64,000 bases of DNA from Pseudomonas prosekii (GTDB lineage Bacteria; Pseudomonadota; Gammaproteobacteria; Pseudomonadales; Pseudomonadaceae). The stretch spans positions 3,387,001-3,451,000 of the forward strand of contig NZ_LT629762.1 of assembly GCF_900105155.1 (NCBI RefSeq), read 5' to 3'. Below the pieces are notes generated by a model. That model was given only the letters and a program-made list of their open reading frames with translations, was not told where the DNA came from and ran no database searches. Shown here one piece after another: positions 32,709-40,727 of the stretch; within the stretch, counting starts at the first letter, position 1; each line of letters opens with the position of its first letter. The position numbers and the translations under genes were made by a program.

Positions 32709-35135
32709 TTACCATTTGTAGGACGCGCTGGCGACGACGCTGCGCTGGTCGCCGTAGTAGCAGTAAAAGCTGTCGCAGGTCGAGATGTAATCCTTGTCCA
32801 GCAAGTTGGTGGCGTTAAGTGCCAACGATGCGCCTTTGAGGCTGTTGTCGAGTCGGCCGAGGTCGTAATGCAGCGCCGCGTCGAACACCGTGTAGGCGTT
32901 GGCCTTGCCCAGCCAGGTGTTGCCTTGGTCGCCATAAGTGTTGCCGGTGTAGCGGGCGCCGGCGCCGATGCCGAACCCGTCGAGCACGCCGTTGTGCCAG
33001 GTGTAATCGGCCCACAACGAGGCTTGTTGGTTGGGCATCAGTTGCAGGCGGTTGCCTTTGTTGTCGCCCTTCTGCACTTCGGATTTGGCCAGGGTGTAAG
33101 CGGCGATGATTTTCAGGTTGTCGGTGACGTCGGACACCGCTTCCAGCTCCAGGCCCTTGACCTTCACTTCGCCGGTTTGGCTGGTGATGGGCGTGGCGCC
33201 GACGGTGGTGGAGACCGAAACGTTTTTCTGCGTCAGGTCATACACCGCAGCGGAGAGCAAAGTCTTGCTGCCCGGTGGCTGGTATTTGATGCCCAATTCC
33301 CACTGCTTGCCTTCGGTCGGCTTGAAGCTTTCGGTGCTCGAAGCCGTGGCGCCAGTGGTTGGCTGGAAGGATTCGGCGTACGACAGGTACGGCACGAAAC
33401 CGGAGTCGAAGACATAACTGATCGCCGCGTTGCCGCTGAATTTCTTGTCACGCTCGGTGTTGGTCGCGTCGCCCTTGTTGAAGAACTTGGTGCCGGTGTG
33501 CACCCAGTCTTCACGCCCGCCGAGGGTCAGGCGCCATTGGTCGAGGGCCATCTGGTCCTGAACGTAGAGGCCGGTCTGGTAGGTTTTCTGATCGAGGTCG
33601 TAGAAAGCGGTGGAGCGGTCCGGGCGCGTGATCGGCAAACCGTGCACCGGATTGTTTACATTGATCGTCGGCGCGGTGCCGAAGATCGAGGTGTAGTTGG
33701 TGTTGCTGCGCTGGTGATCAAGGCCCAGCAGCAAGGTGTGGCGCACCTCGCCAGTATTGAAATCGGCCTGGAAGTTGTTATCCACGGCGAACTGGCTGAT
33801 GTCTTCGTCGACGATGGTCGTGCTGCGCCCGACGTTGCCGGCGTTGTCCACTTGAGTGGACGGATACGAACCGACGGTAATGCCCTGAAACGACAAATCC
33901 GACTTGGTGTAACGCAGGTTTTGCTTGAACTGCCACACGTCATTCAGACGATGTTCGAACGCGTAGCCCAGCGCGTAGTAGGTGCGGTCGTAGTATTCCC
34001 AGTCCGGATCACCGAGGTTTTTGTGATGCGAGACGTTGCCGAACGGCATGTCGATCTTGGTGCCTTGCACCGGCAGGAACTGGCTGGTGATGCCGGTATC
34101 GTCGCGGGTGAACTGCGTGAGCAAGGTGAATTTGGTGTCTTCGTCGATGTTCCAGGTCAGGCTCGGCGCGATGTTGTAGCGCTTGTTGTCGACGTGGTCG
34201 ATTTGCGTGCCGCTGTCGCGCACCACGCCGCTGAGGCTATAGAGGAACTGACCCTCTTCATCGATTTTGCCGGTGCTGGCGAAATTGATCTGGCGGTGGT
34301 TGTCGCTGCCGTACTGCAACTCGATTTCGCTGCTCTGCTCGGCGCTCGGGCGGCGGCTGACCATGTCCAGCAAACCGCCCGGCGGAGTCTGGCCGTAGAC
34401 GGACGAAGCCGGGCCGCGCAGCAGGGCGAGACGGTCGAGGTTCCAGGTTTCCTGTTTCGGGTTGGCGTACGTGCCGCGCGGCAATGGCAGGCCGTCGAGG
34501 AATTGCGTCGGTTCGAAACCGCGTACGCGCAGCCAGTCGGCGCGGGTATCGCTGCCGTAGCTGCTGGCGGTGATGCCCGGCATGTAGCGCACGGCGTCGT
34601 CGAGGTTTTGCACGCCGCGATCTTCCATTTGCTGGCGCGTGGCAACCGAAATCGAGCGCGGCGCTTCGACCAGCGCGGTGTCGGTTTTAGTGCCGGCGGC
34701 GGTGCGCGTGGCGACGTAACCTTCGACCGGGCTCCAGGCGGTTTCGTAGTTTTCGACGCCAATGACCGCCGTTTCCGGCAGCGCCATTACGCCATCCGGC
34801 ACCGCGACCAGGCTGTAGGTGCCGGTGCCGCTCTGTTCCAGTTGCAGCCCGGTGCCGCGCAGCGCCTCACGCAATGCGCCGGTCGCGTCGAACTGACCGT
34901 TGACCGGCGCCGAGGTTTTGCCCGCCGCCAGCGAAGGATTCAGCGACAGCGCGAGGCCAGCCTGGCTGGCGATCTGGTTCAACGTGCTGGCCAGTGGCGC
35001 GGCCGGCAAGTTGTAGGCGCGAACGCTCGACGCCTGTTCGGCAGCCAACAGCGGACTGCTGGCCAGCGGCGCACACAGGGCAATGGCAATCGCGAGCAAA
35101 CTGGGGCGCAGCACGGTATCGAGCGAACGGGTCAT
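32709..35135 (-). CDS. fiuA: TonB-dependent ferrichrome-type siderophore receptor with signalling domain
   Basis: 808 residues. Signal peptide (ending PLLAAEQ), then an N-terminal STN signalling domain (VRAYNLPAAPLASTLNQIASQ, residues about 39-105). The TonB-dependent plug has MPGITASSYGSDTRADWLRVRGF-type sequence and LLRGPASSVYGQTPPGGLLDMV near 230. The barrel ends in CDSFYCYYGDQ...SASYKW, a FhuA-like C-terminus with terminal aromatic. The STN domain means it signals ligand binding to the anti-sigma FiuR next door. Order fiuI-fiuR-fiuA matches PA0472-PA0470. Ferrichrome as ligand is inferred from that match. Confidence 0.85.
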   Translation of the reverse strand: MTRSLDTVLRPSLLAIAIALCAPLASSPLLAAEQASSVRAYNLPAAPLASTLNQIASQAGLALSLNPSLAAGKTSAPVNGQFDATGALREALRGTGLQLEQSGTGTYSLVAVPDGVMALPETAVIGVENYETAWSPVEGYVATRTAAGTKTDTALVEAPRSISVATRQQMEDRGVQNLDDAVRYMPGITASSYGSDTRADWLRVRGFEPTQFLDGLPLPRGTYANPKQETWNLDRLALLRGPASSVYGQTPPGGLLDMVSRRPSAEQSSEIELQYGSDNHRQINFASTGKIDEEGQFLYSLSGVVRDSGTQIDHVDNKRYNIAPSLTWNIDEDTKFTLLTQFTRDDTGITSQFLPVQGTKIDMPFGNVSHHKNLGDPDWEYYDRTYYALGYAFEHRLNDVWQFKQNLRYTKSDLSFQGITVGSYPSTQVDNAGNVGRSTTIVDEDISQFAVDNNFQADFNTGEVRHTLLLGLDHQRSNTNYTSIFGTAPTINVNNPVHGLPITRPDRSTAFYDLDQKTYQTGLYVQDQMALDQWRLTLGGREDWVHTGTKFFNKGDATNTERDKKFSGNAAISYVFDSGFVPYLSYAESFQPTTGATASSTESFKPTEGKQWELGIKYQPPGSKTLLSAAVYDLTQKNVSVSTTVGATPITSQTGEVKVKGLELEAVSDVTDNLKIIAAYTLAKSEVQKGDNKGNRLQLMPNQQASLWADYTWHNGVLDGFGIGAGARYTGNTYGDQGNTWLGKANAYTVFDAALHYDLGRLDNSLKGASLALNATNLLDKDYISTCDSFYCYYGDQRSVVASASYKW

Positions 35136-35252
35136 ACACAGGCTCCTGAATGGAAATATTTCTCAATTGCCTAGGTGCCGAACGAGAATGCAAAAGTGAT
35201 AGGGCTGGATGAAAATAATTTTGATTCGTGATTTGCGGTGTGGCTGCTGGCC

Positions 35253-35323
35253 TCTTCGCGGGCAAGCCTCGCTCCTACAGGGGGAGCGTATTTCTAATGT
35301 AGGAGCGAGGCTTGCCCGCGAAG
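35253..35323. repeat. REP pair (short loop)
   Basis: cttcgcgggcaagcctcgct and its inverted partner with only about a 15-bp loop, between fiuR and fiuA. Confidence 0.9.
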
Positions 35324-35347
35324 GCGTCCGACCAGACACCGCAAATC

Positions 35348-36319
35348 TCAGGGTTTGACGTCAGCCTTCGCCACGGTCACCCACCACGGCGTGCGCTGTT
35401 CGATCTGCACCGGCAAGGTAGGCAGCAGGGCGCTCAATGCTTTGTCGGTGTCGTGCAACGGAAAGCTGCCAGTGATGCGCAAATCGGCAATCTCCGGCGC
35501 CACGCCCAAATGCCCGCGCCGATAGCGCGCCAGCTCATTCACCAAGTCTTCCAGCCGCGCGTTGTCCACCACCAGCATCCCGCGCGTCCACGCATCGGCG
35601 CCGCTGTTGAGCGCCACAATCGGCCCCAGACCGTTGCTGCGCATCAGCACTTGCTGGCCTTCGTGCAAAATCTGTTCTTCCGGGCTCGACTCGGGATGCG
35701 CCGCCACCGCCGACTTCAGCACACTCAACCGCGTGCCTTGTTCTTCACGTTTGACCAAAAACCGCGTACCGAGCGCCCGCATGCTGCCTTCGCGGGTTTC
35801 GACGATAAATGGCCGGGCATCGCCATGAGCGGTTTCGACGAGGATTTCGCCTTCCTGAAGAATGATCAGCCGCTGCTTGTCATCGAAACGCACGTCCACC
35901 GCGCTGTGGGTGTTGAGGTTGATCTGCGTGCCGTCGGCGAGGTGCAAGGTGCGTTGCTCGCCGGTGGCGGTGCGCTGATCGGCCAGCCAATAGTCGAGCG
36001 GCAGATAACGCTCGCCGGCAAACAGCGCCAAACCAAACACCGCAACCACGCTGGCCAGACCGCTGCCGAGCTTGCGCACGCGCCGCCGAATGCTTTCACG
36101 CGATTGCAGCAACGCCGCGCGGGCCGGGCCGTTGGCGACACTGAAGCGTTGGTCGAGCATGCCCAACTGGCGCCAGGCGCGGGCGTGTTCTTCGTGGGCG
36201 GCGTGCCATTTGGCGAACTCTTCGCGCTCGATCGGGCTGGCGCAATCCAGCGACAATTGCCAGGCAATCGCCGCGTCCAGCACATGCGCCGAAACCGGTT
36301 TGGAACTGGCCGGGCTCAT
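35348..36319 (-). CDS. fiuR: FecR-family anti-sigma factor
   Basis: 323 residues. N-terminal cytoplasmic sigma-binding part (DAAIAWQLSLDCASPIEREEFAKWHAAHEEHARAW), a single membrane helix (ASVVAVFGLALFAGERY near 90) and a periplasmic FecR domain (LADGTQINLNTHSAVDVRF; ILQEGEILVETAHG) ending in a secretin/STN-like fold. The start at 36319 overlaps the sigma stop by 4 nt (ATGA). It holds FiuI inactive until the receptor signals. Confidence 0.87.
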   Translation of the reverse strand: MSPASSKPVSAHVLDAAIAWQLSLDCASPIEREEFAKWHAAHEEHARAWRQLGMLDQRFSVANGPARAALLQSRESIRRRVRKLGSGLASVVAVFGLALFAGERYLPLDYWLADQRTATGEQRTLHLADGTQINLNTHSAVDVRFDDKQRLIILQEGEILVETAHGDARPFIVETREGSMRALGTRFLVKREEQGTRLSVLKSAVAAHPESSPEEQILHEGQQVLMRSNGLGPIVALNSGADAWTRGMLVVDNARLEDLVNELARYRRGHLGVAPEIADLRITGSFPLHDTDKALSALLPTLPVQIEQRTPWWVTVAKADVKP

Positions 36320-36834
36320 AGCGGTTCTCCGTACAGCGCGATGTAGCACTGGCGAATTCCCTGGGCCAGGTATTGGCGCACACGCGGCACCGAAACCCCG
36401 AGTTTGCTGGCGATTTCGCCATGGCTGAGGCCGTCGAGACGGTTATAAAGGAACGCCGCGCGGGCCTTGCTCGAGAGTTTGCCGAGCAAGCGGTCGATGG
36501 CTTTGAGGTCTTCGAGGATCATTTGCTGCTCTTCCACCGACGGTTGCTCGCCCTCGGGGATCAGCATCAGTTCGTTGAGGTAGGCCTGTTCCAGCGCAGC
36601 GCGGCGGAAGTAGTCGAACAGCAGGCCTTTGGCGATTGCCACCAGAAACGCGCGAGGCTCGCGCGGCTCTTTCAATTGATCGCGGCCGAGCAGGCGCACG
36701 AAGGTGTCCTGGCTGAGGTCTTCGGCCCGTTGCGGGCAGGCCACATTGCGTCGCAACCACGCCAACAGCCAACCCCGATGGTCGCGGTATAACGCACCGA
36801 CGAGGTCGCTGTGAGGGCCTGGAATTGACGACAA
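36316..36834 (-). CDS. fiuI: ECF sigma factor, iron-starvation type
   Basis: 172 residues. Region 2 has LYRDHRGWLLAWLRRNVACPQRAEDLSQDTFVRLL; region 4 has LSSKARAAFLYNRLDGLSHGEIASKLGVSVPRVRQYL. Length and order with fecR and a TonB receptor fix the FecI class. Presumably directs transcription of fiuA when ferrichrome is bound. A Fur-box candidate lies 27-45 nt upstream of its start. Confidence 0.88.
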   Translation of the reverse strand: MSSIPGPHSDLVGALYRDHRGWLLAWLRRNVACPQRAEDLSQDTFVRLLGRDQLKEPREPRAFLVAIAKGLLFDYFRRAALEQAYLNELMLIPEGEQPSVEEQQMILEDLKAIDRLLGKLSSKARAAFLYNRLDGLSHGEIASKLGVSVPRVRQYLAQGIRQCYIALYGEPL

Positions 36835-36860
36835 GAAGCTTCACCGATTAGGAAGTGTTA

Positions 36861-36879
36861 ACTAACGAGAATTGTTCGC
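36861..36879 (-). promoter_or_regulatory. fiuI: Candidate Fur box upstream of fiuI
   Basis: ACTAACGAGAATTGTTCGC matches the 19-bp Fur consensus at about 11 of 19 positions, including the central GAGAAT. Position and target fit iron repression of FecI-type sigma genes. Confidence 0.5.
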
Positions 36880-36995
36880 GATTGTGTCAGGAGCGGCAGA
36901 GGTAAGCAATTGGCGTTGGTCGGGAGGTTTCGGGGGGTGAAGTGAAACAACATCCTCTGGTGAAGGACGCTTGCCTGTGTTGAGGGGATCGCCTT

Positions 36996-37114
36996 GTGGC
37001 GAGGGGGCTTGCCCCCGTTCGGCTGCGCAGCAGTCGTCAACTCGCACAACGCGGTCTGACTGGAAAATGCTGGGGGCCGCTTCGCGCCCCAACGGGGGCA
37101 AGCCCCCTCGCCAC
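36996..37114. repeat. REP pair (GGGGGCTTGCCCCC type)
   Basis: gtggcgagggggcttgcccc and its inverted partner in the gap between fiuI and the exonuclease gene. Confidence 0.9.
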
Positions 37115-37167
37115 AAGGCAAGCGCCCTGGCCACTAAAGCTCTGCTGACGCGACATTGGGGACGGTT

Positions 37168-37875
37168 CTAAAACGAGGGCGCTCGTTGCCGGCGTTTCCA
37201 CTGGTTGATCCGCTGCTGCAGTTCCAACGGGCTATCGATCTGCTGCTGGCGCGCGCGGCTGAACAGGATCAACGCCAGTTCCGCCGTGGCCAGCGCATCG
37301 GCACTGGCGTTATGGCGCTCGAACACTTCGAGCTTGAACCACTCAATCCACTCATCCAGCCCCGCCTCACGGATATTCGCCTGCGGGCACAGCAGCGGCG
37401 CGATATCTGCCACATCCAGAAACACATGCTGCAACTTGTAGCCCAGATGATCTTTCAGCGAGCGCCCAAGCATGTGTTGATCGAACGGCGCATGAAACGC
37501 CAGCAGCGGACTGTCGCCAACAAACTCCATGAACTCCAGCAACGCCTGCGCCGGGTCGCTGCCCGCGGCAATCGCGCTGGGCGCCAAGCCATGAATCAAC
37601 ATGCTCGGCGCGCGTTTCAGGTCGGCGCATTGCAGCGTGCGTTCAAATTGCTGGCTGAAATCAATCGCGCCATCCTCGATCACCACTGCGCCGATCGACA
37701 ACACCCGATCCTTGTTCAGGTTCAGCCCGGTGGTTTCCAGGTCCAGCACCACCCAGCGCTGCTCGCGCAAGCTGCATTGCGCCAGTTCCGCGCCCAGCGG
37801 CAAGCGCGTCAGACGTTGTTGCAGCGCCTCGGGCAACAGCGGCGACGCCGGGCGCAACCACGAAAACAGGCTCAT
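37168..37875 (-). CDS. DnaQ-like 3'-5' exonuclease
   Basis: 235 residues of the DEDDh class: VVLDLETTGLNLNKDRVLSIGAV gives the first Asp-Glu pair (near 44), AFHAPFDQHML the second Asp (near 125) and ERHNASADALATAEL the His and last Asp (near 190). It resembles the epsilon proofreading subunit but is shorter and not dnaQ itself. It overlaps the upstream DUF294/CBS gene by 4 nt, a pair conserved in Pseudomonas (PA3232-PA3233 as I recall), so a joint role in nucleotide or nucleic-acid turnover is inferred. Confidence 0.85.
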   Translation of the reverse strand: MSLFSWLRPASPLLPEALQQRLTRLPLGAELAQCSLREQRWVVLDLETTGLNLNKDRVLSIGAVVIEDGAIDFSQQFERTLQCADLKRAPSMLIHGLAPSAIAAGSDPAQALLEFMEFVGDSPLLAFHAPFDQHMLGRSLKDHLGYKLQHVFLDVADIAPLLCPQANIREAGLDEWIEWFKLEVFERHNASADALATAELALILFSRARQQQIDSPLELQQRINQWKRRQRAPSF

Positions 37876-39857
37876 AGCTGATACCGCAACGTCAGGCTGC
37901 TTTGCAGGCGTTGGGCCTGGCGCAGGGATTCACGCAAGATGCGCCGGTCCAGATGATTGAGGCTGTCGGGATCGACGCGATTGGAATAGGGCAGGTTTTC
38001 GCGGGTCTGCAGCTGATGTTGCTGCATGCGCGTTTGCTGGATGAAGTGATACGCCTCTTCGTACGCGGCGCCGTCGAGTCGATCAATCAGCTCTTTTTCG
38101 ACCAATTGGCGGAAGCGTTCCTGGGTATTGTTGGCCTCGATGCCATTGGCCAACGCGAGCAAGCGCGCGCCATCAACGAACGGCGTCAGGCCTTGGACTT
38201 TGAGGTCCAGCGTGGCTTTCTCGCCATTCTTGCGCGCCAGCACGAACTCGCGGAAACGTCCCACGGGCGGCCGATTGCGCAGCGCGTTTTCGGCCATCAT
38301 GCGCTGGAACAAACGGTTGTCGGCGACTTGCTCGAGAATCCCCCGGCGCAGTTGCTCGCAGCTTTGCTCGTCGCCCCAGACCACGCGCAAGTCGAAATAA
38401 ATGCTCGAAGCCAACAGGTTCTCCGGCGTCGCCTCGCGAATAAACGCCGCAAAGCGCCGCGCCCATTCGGCCCGCGACAAACACAGCTCGGGGTTGCCGG
38501 CCATGATGTTGCCCTTGCACAGGGTAAACCCGCACAGCGCCAGGCTCTGGTTGATGTGCTGCGCGATCGGCAGCAGCTTGCCGCGAATCTCGGCGGCATG
38601 CGCGGCGTCGCGTGCTTCGAACAGAATGCCGTTGTCCTGATCGGTGTGCAGCGTCTGCTCGCGCCGGCCTTCGCTGCCGAAACACAGCCAACTGAACGGG
38701 ATGCCGGGGTCGCCTTTCTCGGCCAGCGTCAGCTCGATCACCCGGCACACGGTGTGGTCGTTGAGCAGGGTGATGATGTGAGTGATCTGCGTCGAGGATG
38801 CGCCGTGAGCGAGCATGCGCTCGACCAATTGGCCGATCTCGCCGCGCATCGCCACCAGGTTTTCCACTCTCTGCGCGCTGCGGATAGTCCGCGCCAGGTG
38901 CACCAGATCGACCCGTTGCAGGGAAAACAGATCGCGCTCCGAGACCACGCCGCACAAGCGCTGATCCTTGACCAGGCAGACGTGGGCGATGTGCCGTTCG
39001 GTCATGGCGATGGCTGCGTCGAACGCGCTGTGATCCGGCGTCAGGAAAAACGGCGCGCGGGTCATGTGCTGGTCGATGGCCTGATTGAAATCATTGGTGC
39101 CGCCAGCAACGACTTGGCGCAAATCGCGCAGGGTGAAAATCCCCAGCGGCGCTTTCTGCTCATCGACGATCACAATGCTGCCGACCTGCTGCTCGTGCAT
39201 CAGCGTCACTGCTTCGCGCAGCGGCGTCTGCGGGCAGCACGTCACCGGGTGGCGCATGGCCAATTCGCCCAGCCGGGTGTTCAGCGAATATTGCGTGCCG
39301 AGGGTTTCCACGGCTTTTTGCTGAACTTGCTGATTGACCTGATCCAGCAAACTGCTGACCCCGCGCAGGGCGAAATCGCGGAAGGTGCTGGAGAGCGCGA
39401 ACAGTTTGATGAACGCCAGTTTGTTCAGTTGCAGGCAAAAGGTGTCTTCGGCCGCCAGGTGCTCGGTGCGGGTCGCCCGTTCGCCCAGCAGCGCGGCGAG
39501 CGGAAAGCATTCTCCGGTGGTGATTTCAAACGTGGTTTCGGTGCCGCCCTTGGCCGTGTGCGGGCGTTCGCCAACCACTCGGCCCTGTTTGACGATGTAG
39601 AAGTGCGCAACCGGGCCATCGGCAGGCTTGATGATGCTTTCGCCGGGACCATAAAAACGCAGCTGGCATTGCTCCACCAGATAAGCCAGGTGGGCATGTT
39701 CCATGTGATTGAAGGGCGGGAAACGCTGGAGGAATTGCAAAGTGCCCTGAATGTTCTGCAATACCGCGGTTTTCCCTGCCTGGGTGAACGCGTCCGCTTT
39801 ACTCATAACTATTACCGCAGTCTTTTTCGAATTATTGTTGTCGGATCGTTCAGCCAT
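37872..39857 (-). CDS. Cyclic-nucleotide-binding / CBS / DUF294 nucleotidyltransferase-like regulator
   Basis: 661 residues. Domains in order: cNMP-binding domain (about 40-165, with YGPGESIIKPADGPVAHFYIVKQG), two CBS domains (about 195-320; TPLREAVTLMHEQQVGSIVIVD, and RLCGVVSERDLF), then DUF294 with a GSEGRREQTLHTDQDNGIL nucleotidyltransferase motif (near 395) and the DUF294 C-terminal domain. The start at 39857 has AGGGGCCGACC before ATG; MSKADAF at 39806 is a weaker alternative. It likely senses a nucleotide and controls its partner exonuclease or a transporter; the true target is unknown. Confidence 0.85.
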   Translation of the reverse strand: MAERSDNNNSKKTAVIVMSKADAFTQAGKTAVLQNIQGTLQFLQRFPPFNHMEHAHLAYLVEQCQLRFYGPGESIIKPADGPVAHFYIVKQGRVVGERPHTAKGGTETTFEITTGECFPLAALLGERATRTEHLAAEDTFCLQLNKLAFIKLFALSSTFRDFALRGVSSLLDQVNQQVQQKAVETLGTQYSLNTRLGELAMRHPVTCCPQTPLREAVTLMHEQQVGSIVIVDEQKAPLGIFTLRDLRQVVAGGTNDFNQAIDQHMTRAPFFLTPDHSAFDAAIAMTERHIAHVCLVKDQRLCGVVSERDLFSLQRVDLVHLARTIRSAQRVENLVAMRGEIGQLVERMLAHGASSTQITHIITLLNDHTVCRVIELTLAEKGDPGIPFSWLCFGSEGRREQTLHTDQDNGILFEARDAAHAAEIRGKLLPIAQHINQSLALCGFTLCKGNIMAGNPELCLSRAEWARRFAAFIREATPENLLASSIYFDLRVVWGDEQSCEQLRRGILEQVADNRLFQRMMAENALRNRPPVGRFREFVLARKNGEKATLDLKVQGLTPFVDGARLLALANGIEANNTQERFRQLVEKELIDRLDGAAYEEAYHFIQQTRMQQHQLQTRENLPYSNRVDPDSLNHLDRRILRESLRQAQRLQSSLTLRYQL

Positions 39858-39945
39858 GGTCGGCCCCTGTGCGCAGGGTGCCCATTGGACGTAAGTCTAG
39901 GTAAGCGTGCATTTGCTTGAATTCGGAGAAGTCCGGCGCCGGCGT

Positions 39946-39992
39946 GGGATTTATCTCTTAATCGCCAGTGCGGGATTTATCTCTCAATTGCC
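39946..39992. repeat. 21-bp direct repeat
   Basis: GGGATTTATCTCTTAATCGC and GGGATTTATCTCTCAATTGC stand 26 bp apart, in the divergent gap between the DUF294 gene and the receiver gene. It may be a regulator site; nothing else is seen in this 232-bp gap. Confidence 0.7.
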
Positions 39993-40089
39993 CTCTAGGA
40001 AAATTATCCGACGAAGTGCACATTGAAGGCCTGCTTAGCGATGTCTGACCACTGTGCTAGGGGATTGAATTGAACACGTAGAGAAAGCC

Positions 40090-40536
40090 ATGTCCGACCA
40101 CGATATTTTGAGTGACGCCGAGCGCGAGGCGCTCAGTGCGATCATGCTGGAACCCGATCTTCCGCCGCAGCGGGTCTTGATCGTTGATGACGATAAGGAC
40201 GCCCGGGAGTTGTTGTCGGAGATTCTTGCGCTGGACGGCATTCGTTGCATGACCGCCGCCAGTGGTGAGACAGCGCTCAAAATGCTCGACGAGAAACCTT
40301 CGATTGGACTGGTGATTACCGATCTGCGCATGGGCCATGTCGATGGCCTGGAGCTGATCCGCCAAGTCCGCGAGTCAGTCCGCGCAGCGATGCCGATTAT
40401 CATCGTGTCCGGTGATGCCGACGTCAAAGACGCCATCGCCGCGATGCATTTGAGCGTGGTGGATTTTCTGCTCAAGCCGATCGATACCGGCAAATTGCTC
40501 GAATTGGTCAAGCATGAATTGGGGATGGAGCCTTAG
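40090..40536 (+). CDS. Stand-alone response regulator receiver protein
   Basis: 148 residues: a 25-residue N-terminal extension, then one CheY-like domain with VLIVDDDKDARELL (Asp pair 33-35), phospho-Asp in LVITDLRMG (D78), the Ser/Thr switch position in IIIVSGDADV and the conserved LLKPID Lys-Pro. There is no output domain, so it acts by protein contact or as a phosphate relay. No kinase gene is adjacent. TAGAGAAAGCC precedes the ATG. Confidence 0.87.
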   Translation: MSDHDILSDAEREALSAIMLEPDLPPQRVLIVDDDKDARELLSEILALDGIRCMTAASGETALKMLDEKPSIGLVITDLRMGHVDGLELIRQVRESVRAAMPIIIVSGDADVKDAIAAMHLSVVDFLLKPIDTGKLLELVKHELGMEP

Positions 40537-40562
40537 CGCAAGCCGTGAGCCCGGCATATTCC

Positions 40563-40653
40563 CTGTGGGAGCGAGCTTGCTCGCGATGAGGCCATCACTG
40601 CCAACATCGAGGTGACTGACACACCGCCATCGCGAGCAAGCTCGCTCCCACAG
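40563..40653. repeat. REP pair
   Basis: ctgtgggagcgagcttgctc and its inverted partner, between the receiver gene and the bidirectional terminator. Confidence 0.9.
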
Positions 40654-40671
40654 GGGACCGAGTTTGCAGAT

Positions 40672-40709
40672 AAAAAAAGGCCCTGATCTCGCGATCAGGG
40701 CCTTTTTTG
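40672..40709. terminator. Bidirectional terminator between receiver gene and glcB
   Basis: A-run, stem GGCCCTGATC-TCGC-GATCAGGGCC, T-run: works on both strands for the convergent genes. Confidence 0.92.
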
Positions 40710-40727
40710 TCCGGCATCAGCGCTCAG

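Noticed and set aside
32616..35174. 852-residue ORF opposite fiuA
   Set aside because: Antisense shadow; the Val/Ala/Gly/Arg-rich composition and lack of motifs are typical of antisense frames in GC-rich genes.
37902..39920. 672-residue ORF opposite the DUF294 gene
   Set aside because: Antisense shadow of a gene with clear CBS and nucleotidyltransferase motifs.
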